Shown: piece by piece, positions 30,757 to 42,627 of the stretch
Layout: each line of letters starts with the position of its first letter
How positions within the stretch are numbered: position 1 is the stretch's first letter
Source of the DNA: Verticillium longisporum
Taxonomy: Eukaryota; Ascomycota; Sordariomycetes; Glomerellales; Plectosphaerellaceae
Assembly: GCA_019188255.1 (NCBI GenBank)
Contig: JAETXT010000012.1
Coordinates: forward strand, 62,001 to 126,000
DNA: 64,000 nucleotides
Direction of reading: 5' to 3'
The notes under the pieces: model-generated
What the model was told of the DNA's origin: nothing
What the model saw: the letters and a program-made list of their open reading frames with translations, nothing else
Databases searched by the model: none
Made by a program: the position numbers and the translations under genes

Positions 30757-31347
30757 CACGTGTGGCCTTTCTATCAATCAAGACGGTGGAGCTACAGATT
30801 CCAAGTGAGTTGCACTTACTTCCTCGGTGAAGAGCATGGTACCTCCGGCCGCTGTCTATCGGATAGTCGAGTATGTTTGATTGTAAGGAAGCTGTTGAGA
30901 TATCGTCGTGGACCTGGAAGCGGGTTAGTAGGAGGAAGTGCAGGCCGGACGTTCACTGATTGAAAACCTGCAATAGAACATGCAGCTGCCACCGGGCCCC
31001 TGTTTTCCGGCCCCTCGGTTCTTTGTTTCTGTCCTCAAAATCTCCAATACCGCCCAGTGTCTTTGACTCAGCCCTTTGTGATTGGGTCACCATCCTTCCT
31101 CGTCAGGCTTGTATGCGCGCGGCAGTCATGCTCGCCTACTAGGATCAAGGCGAACGTCGCTCCTTCGATGTATCAGCGCCACAAATCATATAGGCTTATC
31201 CCTTTTAGTAAGCCATATCCATGCTGCCCCTTAATACACATTGAGCTAGGCCGTGCCCTTACAAACAAGAGTGCTCGCCAAAACCAACTTTTCGAGCGTG
31301 CTGGCCAGCACCCCTTTCTCGAGCATTGCACCCACTCGACCGGCATC
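30757..31347. other. Host flank right of the insertion
   Basis: Apart from the six-codon putative exon at 30820-30837 I see no gene. It probably contains the promoter of the interrupted minus-strand gene and of the plus-strand pseudogene at 31348. Confidence 0.35.
30820..30837 (-). CDS. Possible first exon of the interrupted minus-strand gene
   Basis: ACC-ATG at 30837 begins six codons that end exactly at a GTAAGT donor (30814-30819). In the pre-insertion sequence the next acceptor on this strand would be the TCAG|G formed by the CCTGA target site. That places the transposons at the 3' splice site of intron 1. Short and tentative. Confidence 0.25.
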
Positions 31348-32520
31348 ATGGACGAACATGCCAACTTCATTGGCAAAGCCACCGATCCAGAAGAACTTAA
31401 GAGCCTTATCATCAACTTGCAGCAGCAGTTCTCCATCCTGTGTGCATTGACATCAACACTGGGTCTTTTTACAACGAAGAGGTTCACACGGGGCATGCAG
31501 CACCACCGCACTCGGGAGACCTGAAAAACAGCCCTTGCTGATTTGGACCATGCCACCCAGTCCCTTTGCGTGTCCTCATTCACCGTAGACACGATTCTCG
31601 GCATGGGGACAGCCTCTTCCAATGATTTGATCCAAGGGATCCCCAGCTTCGTCGATGCGGAAGATGGTCGGCGCAGTCTCATCACTTCAACTGCTGGGGA
31701 TTTCGTGCTCCGAATAGTGCCCGATTTGAGAAGCCAAAAGTATCACTACAGAGGTAATATTCCATTCGCCAAGATGCGAATGTGCAAAGTAACACAGGCG
31801 TAGAAAAGAGAACCCGTAAGCGACTTGGGGGCAAGAACGCCCGAAGAAAGCAGGAAGCCAGTTCAAGACAGAGTACCAAAGCATGCGAACCTCTGAGAGA
31901 CGGGCCTCCAGATTCGGGCCACGATGTCAAGTATGCTTCTCAAAGCGTGTCGGGATCACCACACCACATAACAGGGAGTTTGCCTAGCCTGAACCATTTC
32001 CCTTCAAGTAATATTCCCAGTCCAAACCTGCTCACCACAGTGACCTATCACGACGCGGAGATGAATGTCCAAGAGGACTCTTCCCTCATCGAATAGTTCA
32101 CCCGCGATATCCCGATGAACGTACAGACGCCGAACCTTGGAAGCGAGGAACAAATTCAACATGACCATGTCGATGTTTTCCAAGCATCTTCGGACACCAA
32201 CTGGTTTTGGCGTGTTATAGCAAACGAAGGTGGTGAGAAGACCAGTAAGAGCTGAGATCACTGTGGCCTAGTCCGACCACCGCAGGCAGGGAACTCGACG
32301 GATTGTGCGACGAGATCAACTCAACGAATTATAACGACAGCAGAGTACGCAGCCATATTGATTGTTTTCTCCTCTGCGATCATGTATCCGATATACCTCT
32401 CTTCGCAAAGATCCCCGCCGACCTCGAACTTGCAGAGGAATAAAAATACTACGCAGACGTCGTGATGGTTCCGTCTTTATCAGACTGGGTTTCAACATAT
32501 TAAGCTTTAGAAGTAAGACC
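31348..32520 (+). pseudogene. Decayed gene with multiple in-frame stops, unknown family
   Basis: ATG 31348 begins a good frame ('MDEHANFIGKATDPEEL'). TGA at 31522-31524 interrupts it, yet the same frame continues in protein-like form ('VDTILGMGTASSNDLIQGI') to 31803. Coding continues in a second frame (31782-32096, then after a TAG 'MNVQTPNLGSEEQIQHD') and a third ('ELDGLCDEINSTNYND', 'LFAKIPADLELAEE'), with further TGA/TAA stops. Most stops are one C-to-T change from CAA, CAG or CGA. I do not recognise the protein. Confidence 0.55.
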
Positions 32521-32932
32521 GAGCTGGAACTTGTGAGTCCCTGCTCTGATTGGGCTCTGTCGCTACGTACACTGTCTCTGACTCGTCCTGAGGTATCGCC
32601 GGAGATGGCTTTAGTACGAACCTGGTTAAGCGTGCAATGGGTTTAACGCTGTTTGCTGTCTGGAGGTTTCAAATGAATATAACAACATTTTCACAGGACT
32701 ATTGGTGTCATGTGTTCTTTGACAAAGGGTTAGAACAGAAGACCTCACTGGCATTTTATGAATCACGAATAACAAGTCAAAGAATGACAAAGAAAACCAA
32801 CAGCCACTCTAGTCCGCCTATTTATGTCACCTCCAACCAGGTATCTAACCCTTCGTCGTGAGCCTGGAATGTACGATCTCAAACGAACAGAGATGACCGC
32901 TTCAATAAGATGAACATAGCAGAATGAACCCC
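32521..32932. other. Gap without supported gene
   Basis: Only short ORFs of poor composition are present; it probably includes the 3' UTR of the BCS1-like gene on the minus strand. Confidence 0.3.
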
Positions 32933-34434
32933 CTACGGCCCATCGCTCTCTGACGGCGACCCCACCACGCTGTCCTGCAGATCAGCCGCCTCAGTGGACT
33001 TGACCCAACCAGACACGCCTTCGAGAGCCCCTTCGAGGTCTTTCTCCTTGCCGTGAAGGAACTCATCGATCTGTGCAGGAGAGAATCTCCGATCAGGTAT
33101 CTGTGCAGCGAACTTTTTCGCGGCCTGATCAAGATCGTGCTCTGCCATTTCATCCTTGAACTCGTTTCGGAACAAGGCTGCAGCTGTCTCCCTGGATGCC
33201 AACTGGAATTCGACACGACGATGGACTCTCCCAGCGCGTATCAATGCAGGGTCGAGTTTTTCCATGTGGTTTGTTGTCATCATAACCATGGCTCCTCCTT
33301 CCACGTTGAGTGAATCCAACTCTTCAAGTATGGTACCCAGGCAAGCTTTATCGACTTTGGAACCCGATTTATTCGCCTCGTTCCGTGAGCGAGTGACATC
33401 AGCCGTATCGATGTCTTCCAGGAGAATGACACATTTTTGTTGAATAGCACTCATGAGGCTGCGAAAGGTCTGGTCGTCGTATGTAGAGAGACTTCCGGGG
33501 CGATAGATGGGCACACCTAAGTGCTGAGCTACAGCAAGAGCAAAAGACGACTTTCCCGTTCCCGGGCGTCCGTAAAGTAGCATGCCCATATAAGGTAACT
33601 TGCCGCGGCCGGTACGACGTGCCTGGGAGGAAGGTTCGAAAAAGCGGAGACAGTCGGCCACCAACTCGTCTTTGTCGTCGATGAATAACGAATCGAGGCT
33701 TTGGACCGGTCGTGGCTTTCTTTCATGCCAAGATATACCTGCGTTGTTTGGTGTTGGACCGGGCGACACAACTCTCAGATGGCCTGGTTCGCTCCAATTC
33801 TGGGCCACGAAGCGAAGAAGTCGAGGAAGATAGTCCGGATCAAACGTGAGTGCGATGATTTCGCCGTCGTTTACAATATAACCCAAAACTCCCTCATGTA
33901 TGAACCGTGTCCTCCGACCATGCAGTGGGATGAAGTCATGCCCAATGCATCCAAGTTGTTTCGTTGGATTGCTTAGGTTGGATACCAATAAAGCCCTGTT
34001 TTTACGCAAGTGGCATTTGATAGACCAAGCAACCACGGCGCTGCTCGTCTGGGTGTCGTTGGGGGGATGATGACGCGATATGCCATGGTTCTCAAGAGGC
34101 TAAGCATGAGGTCATCCCACCATCGCCAGATGGACGGAGCAAAGAGAACAAGCGCCATGAGACGAGGGGGAAAGCCGAGTAGGAGAAACGGAAGTAGGGA
34201 ACGCTTCAAGTGGTCAGGTAGGAGGAAGTAAAAATCGGATCCAGCGGACGATCGGAGGGCGCTCGACGCGGTCATGTATGCGGCCCAAAGCCCGAGCGAG
34301 ATAGCGTTGGCAATGCTCACAATGTATCGGTTGGCATCAGGCAGAGACTCGTACAATGTGATGTTTGTTGGAGGTTGAAGAGCAACCGCAGTCGCGTTCC
34401 CGATCCATGCTGAGAGAACTGTAAGGTTGAACAT
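32933..34434 (-). CDS. BCS1-like AAA ATPase, one-base frameshift in a G6 run
   Basis: The N-terminal part (ATG 34434) has a hydrophobic segment ('AISLGLWAAYMTASSAL') and the BCS1 N-terminal domain. The second ORF carries the rest of that domain and the AAA core: Walker A 'GRPGTGKSSF', Walker B 'CVILLEDID', sensor 'MMTTNHMEKLDPALIRAGR' with arginine fingers, and a C-terminal helical lid. BCS1 proteins are inner-mitochondrial-membrane chaperones that insert the Rieske protein into complex III; fungi carry many expanded paralogues of unknown role. The two ORFs fit together perfectly if one base is added to the G6 run at about 34059-34064 (C6 on the coding strand). So it is either an assembly error or a recent null allele. 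Full length about 500 aa, normal for the family. Confidence 0.85.
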
Positions 34435-35983
34435 GTTGAGTATTGAAGTGTAATGGTTTTTTTGAGAGTTGTGCTGTTGACTGCTGGAAGGTACGGTCTT
34501 ACTGTGTTTATATACATGAAGTAAGGATCACCATTGGGGGCAGTCAAAACACCACTGCTGGCCTCATCTAGCCATTTGCCCCCTTTTCGTATCGGGCAGA
34601 ACACCACCAGTGACTATCGGCGAGCTGGGCCACTTTGGAGGGTGGTCGCGTCGAAGCGGCCTGTGTGCCAACGCACGGCGTTGAAGTGTTCAGGCTAGTT
34701 GTGGCTGCGATCTTCTCGACTCCTGTGACAAAGCTTGACCATGCACGCGTACAGCATCCCTACTATGGGGGCCGGCTTGAATTCCATCAAACACGTCAGT
34801 AGCCGACTGACGCCCTGCGTGGTACGCTTTACTTAGGGTGGTTGCGTTGCCGGCGAGGGGGCTGCATCACATCGTTTGCACACTGATGCTCAGTGCGACC
34901 GGTCCCTGGCTGCATATTGCACCCGTCCCGAGACATCAGGCCATTCCAGGGCGGATAGATGTTGGAAGTTACCTGATGATCATGTCCAGTATTCGTAATG
35001 ACTCACTCTCAGTTCCTCCAGCTCATTCGGGCCTCACCGACCTTTTGCGATGCCGGGACGACGGCGTCACGCAGTGTGACGCGAAGCGCGATGCACCCCT
35101 GATGTCTAGGGGCCGTTCAAGCCAAAGCAACAGCGGCATGCCTGCTCTGCAAGTCATGCGGCAGCCAACAGAAACACGACGCTGGTTGCAATTGAGGAGG
35201 CTAGTCGCTGCGGCGAGGCAATTGCTTCGCAGGGAACAGTCGCGAACGTCAGCCTGTCGGCCGGTTGGACAGCCTCATTATGTGTTGGAATGTGTTGGAA
35301 GATAGTCAGAGGTGATATGGTCGCATATGGGCGGGCCGTTTTCTTGCTCCAGGGTCAAAGCCGCCACAGCACTTCTTCATGACTCACCGACAGACTTGCT
35401 CACCAAGGCGATGGAGTGCGAGATCACCCAGTTCACCAACCGCGTTCATCTGGCCGTTAGGCAAGTGCAAGGTCCTCGAGCAGTTGTTCCGTATGGCATT
35501 AGGCAGGTATTGATAGCGTCGTTGTCCTTCAGAGGCAGGTCTGCGCCTCTCCTTTTGATCCCCATTCCATGTGACTGGGAAGGGGAGGCTGTGGGCTCAA
35601 TTGACGCCTGTCTTGGATGCCGCCGACTGTGAGGCTGACCTGACATGTTGGACATGAGTACGGTCTTGCAAGGCATCATCCGCCAGTCGCACTCAAGTGG
35701 CCGTCGAAGTCCTGTGACCGAGTGCAGCATTCGAGATCCACACTTGACATTTTACTGCGTCGCGACAGATTCGCCACTCACTGACACCCTTGCTCTTGGC
35801 GACAGGGTTGGCGGCTGTTGCTTTCGGTGAAAGAGAAAACTGGCAGGCGTGGTTTATTCCAAGTTGGGGGTCCATCCACTTCCCGGCATGCGCGATGTTC
35901 ACTCGGTGAACCTACGACATACACCAACATAGTCTTACGTCTGCATCTTCTTGATTTCTCGAAAACAAACCTCAACTTCATAG
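34435..35983. other. Intergenic region
   Basis: ORFs on both strands (for example 34838-35305) show no recognisable motif, start context or splice signals. The first few hundred bases should contain the BCS1-like promoter. I call no gene. Confidence 0.3.
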
Positions 35984-36341
35984 ATGAAATCTCTCCTCAT
36001 GATGAAGATCCGCATTGCCCTTGATTGTCTTCTCTCCCGCGAGTATCCCGCAACGGATACACAGAATTCGATCCAATGTTCTTCCCTCCAGCAACAGCCT
36101 CTACCTGACGGCCCGGCCCGATTTTGGAACGGTTACCTTCTCTGGCAAGGGCTCAACACAAGCCTTCTGCTTCAAATCAACGATTTCTTCTTCGAGCTCA
36201 TCACAGGTGCCAATGACTAACGCGATCTTCGAGGGTCTTCTGAAGCCGCCTTTGGCTGAGTGTTGGTCAACAAGCGACTGCTCATTTATATTTCACAGAC
36301 AACGGGAAGACGATTTTCAACACTATCACCCTGCGAGATAG
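35984..36341 (+). CDS. Putative small secreted protein, frame change after signal peptide
   Basis: ATG 35984 starts a signal-peptide-like segment ('MKSLLMMKIRIAL'). The plausible mature protein lies in another frame from about 36015 ('IRSNVLPSSNSLYLTARP', 'GSTQAFCFKSTISSSSSS', 'AECWSTSDCSFIFHRQ') to TAG 36341. Reducing the CCC run near 36016-36018 by one base would join them. Roughly 118 aa with three Cys, compatible with an effector-like secreted protein. If the frame break is real, the gene is dead. Confidence 0.4.
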
Positions 36342-38559
36342 ACGTCCAATTGAGGAGTCGCGAGGGAATGAACAGGCATCATCATTTTCGCAAGCTTCGA
36401 AGAGGGGGCCGATATGGCTGACGTGTCCTTTCGTCATTTTCTCAGGTTTGAATTGTACAGCAGTTAGCGAGGGACGTTTCCTCGCCAGGTCCTTGCCTCC
36501 AGTGATGCGGCATAGAGACGGATGTCAAGCGCTCCGTGGCCCACCTACAGCCCATTGTGCGACATGGCGGTACCAAGGAGATAACGCCGACAGCTTCCAC
36601 AGCACCGGCTGAGTGCTTTTTCGCCTCGCATCCATTCCGCCATAACCCAGCACCACCTGAGATGTAACTGTCCTGTCTCATGCCAAGCACACGCTCTGCT
36701 GTTTCTCTCTCGGAGATAGTGCAGCGGGCAGCACTCGGCACCCCGACGTTTGCGAGTGCATCGGCAAGCGTCGTCGTTGAAACAGGGCCGAGCCACTGCG
36801 GAGCCGCATCGGAGAGCCGACTTCCACCCGATTCGCAGCCCGTAGTGAGACGCGCCTGTAGGACGCGTTGCCAGTCGCGACGCTCTCCAGCCCCACAAGT
36901 GCGACCCGCCGTGCCTGCGGGCCTTGCCCACTGTGTCGGAGCGCGCTGCACACGATCACGTAGCATGACACAAAGACACCACCGATGCGTGTGATGGCGG
37001 GCCACCTATCGGCCAACGCTAGAGTCTGGGAGGGAGAGAAGCAGGTGATGACCTACGGGGCAGTCATAGCGGCCGCTGTTGTGGCACTGTGGGGGCACTC
37101 GACTCGTGGACGCAGGTGTAGCTGGAGGGAATTATGTGCTGGTGGTGGTGGGCCAAAACGAGGGCCATCGTGGAACGGAGAGGGAATTGTCGATCACGAG
37201 TAGCTACACGAGGAAGTCGATGACTGTACAGCAGTCTCGTCGCTTGCCCCGCCATTGTTCCTGCGTCACTGTCAGTACCTTTCATCACAAGGGGCAGGAG
37301 TTGGCTTTACTTCAATCACTCAAGAGTTCTGGGCCGGGCGATTATGGCGTGATGGTGATAGAGTCGGCCAGTGCCGGAGCCTTGTTGGATGTCTTGCTAT
37401 ACCAATGATGGCTAACTTCAGTCCAGATCTCCCCGCCGGCCAAAGAGTGTAAGAGACCAACCTATCTGTCTGCTGAATGATGCCATAGACGTCTCATCAA
37501 ATTTCTCATACGACGAAGCCAATACCCAGTGGAAAAGTACTGCGTGGGAGAGCCGGTGGCGGAGGTCTCATCATCCAAATGGCAAGGGACGAGCGGCATG
37601 GAGATGAACTCAATACATACTTCGGTCAATTCACCATCCACCTAGATAGAGTAAGTGTCAGCAATGACCCGTCTGAGCGTACCACTGACATACCTCGGTG
37701 ATCCTATACAATATAATGACCCCCATGGGAGCAGTAAGTCTACTCAAGGTGGCAGAAGAGACAGGTTTGTCGAAAGAGGAAAACAGGCGTCTAGTGTGGC
37801 TTTTTATTCACGGTACGCGTCCAGTCAACCCAAGACTTCCGAGTCCTGAGCTCAGGGATAATTAGCCAGGGGCCAATGCGCCTTGTTAGATTGGTCGAGT
37901 GCGAGCACCTAATTGCGGATTTGCACTGCCTCTTGCAAGATGGTCGCTCCATCGGCGCCGATAAGTTCTTGGTACGACATCGCCTCCATACCTAACAAGC
38001 ACAAGGGTGTTAGCGTGTGATCGACCATGTGCAGTTCCAGGTCCGGGACGGGATCCCGCGCAGACGTTCCTGACTCCCCACAGTGGGGAATTGGTGCAAC
38101 AAAGCAGCAAGGTACTAGCTGCCGTAAGGTTGGCTGTGCTCTGACCCTGGTGGTACTTCAACCTTGTGTGAATTTGAGATCGCCCTTTGCAAACTCCAGG
38201 GCATTTTTGCCCCTGTCGTTGACATTTCTCTACAGTGGTCTACTCACAGAAAGACCCACGTATGCTGACCGGCATTCGATGAGGCACTGGAAAGAGAAGG
38301 AGAGAGAACATTGTATTCAAGGGGTTCCATTGCGCATCTATGACCTTGAAATGAACCCACAGATAAATCTGGCTTTGCCATCCGATTAGTAGCTAAGAAT
38401 TGTTGCCTTGGTGCCAAATATTCACCGACTGGGCAATGATGAGCGGGCTACGCATAGGAGAGTATTAGCCTTGCTGGGAGTGAGGACTGGTTTTCTTACC
38501 AACCACCCGGGGGCTCCGTCAGGCTCAATGTTCTGCATATCAGCATGAGAATCTGATCC
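36342..38559. other. Long stretch without a supported gene
   Basis: Several ORFs exist on both strands (36442-37005 minus, 36680-36994 plus, 38027-38389 plus). They overlap in antisense and none shows splice signals, a convincing start or a known motif. If there is a gene, 36442-37005 minus is the likeliest. Confidence 0.3.
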
Positions 38560-39114
38560 TTATGTATAATTATCGCTGGCACTCGCCTCTTCAATATCGT
38601 CGAAGATTGTCAGCTGATCATCATCTTTCAAGGGAGTTTCGCAGCTTGTCAGCCGACTCAGAAGGCCGCGGTCTTCGATGTCAGAAACGCCATTTATCCA
38701 GTCTTCCACTGAGGATGCAGTATGTGGCAACGCCTGGTTGTCAGCCAGAGTGGACCCCGAGCTTCGTTGATGTCTAGTCGGCGGGACGCTTGTCATGTTG
38801 GCTTTTGTAGTTGCTTGTCCCCGCTTGATGATGCGTGCTGGCCAAGTAGGAATGACGGCCTCTTTATGAACACATGCCTGCCACGTTCCCAAAAAAACCC
38901 GTTGTTGAGTGCCCGGCGTCGCGATTGCCAACGTCGCAGTGAAATTGCGATCCTTGCTTATGGCTGCCTGTGAGCTGTCGCAATCAAGAAGAGGCAGACC
39001 AATACGGTAGAATCCATTTGACTTGAACTGATCATGAAGATGCAGCTCCCTCGCTGTTCCATGCTGGGATGGCAGGCTAAGGCTTATTGTGCTACTATGG
39101 TGGTGCATGCACAT
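38560..39114 (-). CDS. Hypothetical protein, 184 aa
   Basis: Single open frame from ATG 39114 to stop 38560. The N-terminus is His/Ser-rich, the middle mixed, and the C-terminal third is acidic and clearly protein-like ('VEDWINGVSDIEDRGLLS', 'DDDQLTIFDDIEEAS'). Such acidic tails occur in transcription-related proteins, but nothing here proves it. An upstream exon is possible. Confidence 0.55.
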   Translation of the reverse strand: MCMHHHSSTISLSLPSQHGTARELHLHDQFKSNGFYRIGLPLLDCDSSQAAISKDRNFTATLAIATPGTQQRVFLGTWQACVHKEAVIPTWPARIIKRGQATTKANMTSVPPTRHQRSSGSTLADNQALPHTASSVEDWINGVSDIEDRGLLSRLTSCETPLKDDDQLTIFDDIEEASASDNYT

Positions 39115-39197
39115 CCTCCCCCTTCCCTGTACCCTTCCCCTTCAGCCTCGGAGGACGACCGGTGAGACTTTCCGGTAAGTAGCCCATCTTCTCTACA

Positions 39198-39719
39198 GTG
39201 GGGATCGGCACACCGCAAGTTGGCCACCGACCACGCATGCCAGTTGCATATATCACAAATCTGCAATCATCTGTGAGTCGGGACTTCACGGCTTTCCTCT
39301 CGATATTGTTCGGCGGATTGGATACAGGATCATATGGGTCTGGCTCACGCCAAAGACCTTGGGCATCAGGGCGTCAGGGCGTCTGGCTCGCGTGTGGCGC
39401 CGCGACTCGAGGCAAATCACCAGTATCACCGGTAAATCTTGGACTACTGCTGGATGCTCATACAGACTTTTGCCATGAATTTGGAGAAGAAACGAGTGTA
39501 CTCATCGTTGTCTCCAGCAGCTGTTCTACATTTCTGAAGGCCATGGTCGATGGCCGGAAGCACGCTGCGTTCGCAGAGAACGGACTGGGTGTGTATGTGC
39601 CGGAGCCAGGTCGCATTGGCCGTCAGCTGAAAATGCAGCATCGCAACGGCAGACTGACAGGCTTCTGGACAGCGTACCAGCTGCGGAGCCTCTGTTTATT
39701 ATTTTGGATTATGGCCTGA
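39198..39719 (+). CDS. Possible hypothetical protein, weak
   Basis: 173-codon plus-strand ORF. Its second half reads like protein ('LDAHTDFCHEFGEETSVL', 'GLGVYVPEPGRIGRQL'). A shorter minus-strand ORF overlaps it (39444-39641) and also looks plausible. Strand is therefore uncertain, and no family is recognised. Confidence 0.3.
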   Translation: MGIGTPQVGHRPRMPVAYITNLQSSVSRDFTAFLSILFGGLDTGSYGSGSRQRPWASGRQGVWLACGAATRGKSPVSPVNLGLLLDAHTDFCHEFGEETSVLIVVSSSCSTFLKAMVDGRKHAAFAENGLGVYVPEPGRIGRQLKMQHRNGRLTGFWTAYQLRSLCLLFWIMA

Positions 39720-40109
39720 AAGGACACGGCCAAGGGATGTTCCCTGCCCCCGTTCCTTCCATCGCGGCACGATCAGTGAAGTGTCCAGCTCCCCGCGCCG
39801 CGTCTGTGTCTGTGTGGCATACACGAGGAGGTGCATACGCCCGTTGGAGGTAAGCCTTGCTAATCAAAAGACGGCATTATGTGGGATCGCATTGTTGTGG
39901 GGCGTGCACCATGGGCTGCCTGCCGCTTCGTCCTTTGTGGATGGATGTCTTCGTTCTTTCTCTGCTCCCTCTTCGATCTCCTCTCCATTTGCTACGCCTC
40001 TGTTTTGGCTTGCCCGCCTACTTTTGCCGTAAACCAGACTGGAAGCTTTCCACTCCGACGATCGCCTCGACTTTTTGCATTTATGCCTTCCTGTTCATGA
40101 CACTAGGTA

Positions 40110-40585
40110 GTGATAACCAACAGGACGCAGCCCGACCTCCGATCGATTGTGGACAACCGTTCTTCTCACCTGTCACCCAACTCGACCCCTCCGTGGGGAA
40201 ACGACCGAACACGATACCCAGTCGAAGAAGGGCTGATCAACAGGAGCATCCTCCCGACACGCAACTTGCGCAGGGCTCAGGCGGAAACTCTCGGCGAAAA
40301 GGCAGCTAAGCACGCAAAAAGAGGGGGAAAGCCACCATCTGCTAACTGGATGGTTCCATCAGAACTTGGCAGATTGACTGGCGCAACCGTGACTGGCGTC
40401 ACATGCTCGACAGACTTCTCGCAGACCTTCTTGACGTTCTTGAGGCAGACATTACCGTTTCCGAGCCATTCGCTTCGAACTATCCACGCGAACCCCGAAG
40501 ATCGGCCATTCTGAAGTGGGAGAAATCTTTGGTCCCGAAGATACAGTTCTACTGCCTGAAGAGGAGGAATACAAGCGAATACTGA
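40110..40585 (+). CDS. Possible gene in two frames, unknown
   Basis: The ORF from 40110 is polar and basic ('TRNLRRAQAETLGEKAAKH'). From about 40400 another frame is more protein-like ('MLDRLLADLLDVLEADI', 'AILKWEKSLVPKIQFY') and ends at 40585. An indel or intron near 40380 could connect them. Weak evidence. Confidence 0.3.
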
Positions 40586-40760
40586 GTTAGTGATTGAGCT
40601 TCCAACCTTCACATCTACCTTGTGGTGTGTAGGTTTTCTTGCCTGATAGCAAGAGGACCCTGGTATTCGAGGACGTGCAGGAATAATGGCATAAGCAAAG
40701 CAGCAATCTTCACTGATGAGTCCAAGCAGATTTATAGAATATGGTCAACCAATTTGCATT

Positions 40761-41701
40761 CTAGACACTCGCGACAAGGGAGAGATCTGAAGCAGAGGGA
40801 ATTCCTCGCGGGTCATGTTCTTGACGGAGCGTTTCCTCATCTTCTTGATACCCCTCGCCTGTGATTCCTTTCGATACAGCTCGAGCTAAGCACTCGTACA
40901 GATACACGAGAGGCGCGACGGAGCATACAAAGCGTAGGACCAGGAAGGCCACCTATTTCGTGAGCGCGTGACAAGGGACGTGGGCAATCCGAACTCACAA
41001 GGTAGAATGTGGGCTTTTGGAATGAAGGAGCGAGCCCAACACTGGCGGCAACGACCTTCAATGTCATGTGGAGGCCCAACAAGATGGTGGACTTTCCATC
41101 ATTATCATCGAGTTGTCGTAAGGTCACAACCTTGAAGAGAATAGGCCAATATCTAAGCCGCTCCTTGCCATCCCGTTTCCGACAGTCACTCTCGTAAGAG
41201 AGTTTGAGGTAAAGGCCGGTACGGACGATGGCCACAAGTAGGTTTATTTCGAAGAGGACTAACACCGGTGTGCGGGCGGTTTCAGGCGATTGGCTGAAGA
41301 ACGCAGCCAGCACGACGACTGCTGAGTACGCAAGGCTGCTGAGAGCCGAGATCCATAGCCATCGTGTTGATTGGAGAAGACGGTCCCAAAAGAGTCCCTA
41401 TAGCCTGTTAGCTGGTGCGCTGCCAGTAGGAGGGACCACTTACTTCGCCTGCTACAATGGCGCAAGTACAAATGAGCAATAGCAAGTGCTCATCGAAGTG
41501 GAGCGAAAAGGTTGTGACGCATGCTGTGAAATGAACGAGCTCGATGGCGAACGCTCTAGGCTCGAACTCCCCATGTCCTTCTGCTGCTGAATGCATCCAC
41601 CTTCTCGTTTGGGGGACTGTATAGATGATATGGCCAAGACTCCGAACGACAAAGCTGGCCGTGGTCAGCACAAGAGCTGATATCTCTGGGGCGCTGTACA
41701 T
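40761..41701 (-). CDS. Polytopic membrane protein, three exons, intact, about 282 aa
   Basis: Exons are 41701-41444, 41397-40999 and 40952-40761, separated by two 46-bp introns with perfect donors (GTAAGT, GTGAGT) and TAG acceptors, all in phase 0. ATG 41701 follows no better upstream start. About six hydrophobic helices are visible: 'ISALVLTTASFVVRSLGHII', 'HLLLLICTCAIVAG', 'LSSLAYSAVVVLAAFF', 'NLLVAIVRTGLYL', 'LHMTLKVVAASVGLA', 'FLVLRFVCSVAPLVYL'. The tail is acidic and cytosolic-looking. It lacks nucleotide-binding motifs. The N-terminal domain of an ABCC transporter is a distant possibility, but I recognise no family. It is the best-preserved non-transposon gene of its neighbourhood. Confidence 0.7.
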
Positions 41702-42483
41702 GATGCGTCGCGGTGAGGTAACATGAACAAAAGTAGCCAAGGATAGGCGCAGGTCAAGAAAACAAGGCAACGACGCACTGATCACGGGGGTGCGCGAACC
41801 ATATACACGAAGCCTGCGCCATAACACGCCTTCGCTTCCTGCAAGCGCATTGATGTAATAACCACGGCAGGCGACCGGGACTGTTTCCGTGGAGGTTCTT
41901 GCCACGCTCACACCGGAGCAGGTCTTTTCTTCTGCCGTTGTGTGGGTCTTGACCGATTGGTACAGTGATCGAGCTGACCCCCAATTTTGGAGTTGATCTG
42001 ATCCGAGACCCCCTGTATGCCAGGTTCCGATGCACCATCTCTGACAGGACAGGCATGGGTTGCTGCATCCTGCAGATAGTCCCGAAGCCGGTAGCTCTTA
42101 AAGATGCCTTTGCTTGACGGGTGACGAGTGCGAAGGATTGGGGTTGCTGAAATTAGTCGTCTGGCAACTCAGCTTGCCGCGCAACATGATCACTGGGCCC
42201 TGGTGGAGTGTGTCACTGTCGGGTCTTCACGTGTGCAGATTATGAGGTGCTGGCGGTTCCAACAGCCCGCTTAGAAGCCCACATGCAGCGGGCCCCCTTG
42301 ATGAGCCATCGCGTTCGCTGCGCGGTGTTCTCAAAGCTCGCGTGCCGATCCTCAGCGTCTGCATTCAGTCTTCTCCCCGGCAGCCTCTCTCTTACTTCTC
42401 GACGTCGCGATCACTTCCGGGCCCTCTTTGTCTTGCCTGCTTTGTTCTTACCTACCTCTTTCGTGGAGTTAACCCCCAATAAA
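41702..42483. other. Intergenic region
   Basis: In-frame sequence upstream of 41701 could hold another exon of the membrane protein, but I see no clear splice signal. Nothing else is supported. Confidence 0.3.
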
Positions 42484-42594
42484 ATGTCGTCGTCCAGGAA
42501 GATCTCGTACCCTGACAGGAACTGCGGCAAGGTCTTTGCTTCCAGAACCGCTGATGTAGGAAAACACAGAAACAGGGTGGCACCATGGTCATGA
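42484..42594 (+). CDS. Short ORF with zinc-finger-like start, incomplete
   Basis: ATG 42484 follows a CT-rich leader. The peptide contains 'PDRNCGKVFASR' and 'GKHRN', the spacing of a C2H2 finger whose first Cys is replaced by Tyr. It ends after 36 codons. It may be the first exon of a zinc-finger gene or a relic. Confidence 0.3.
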   Translation: MSSSRKISYPDRNCGKVFASRTADVGKHRNRVAPWS

Positions 42595-42627
42595 ACCGGT
42601 ATGCCTCTCTTCCGCGTCCTCTAGGGA

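Noticed and set aside
34838..35305. 155-codon plus-strand ORF
   Set aside because: Composition is not protein-like, there is no recognisable motif, and it sits in a region full of competing ORFs.
36442..37005. 187-codon minus-strand ORF
   Set aside because: GTG-type start, uneven composition, overlapping ORFs on the other strand, no motif or splice signal.
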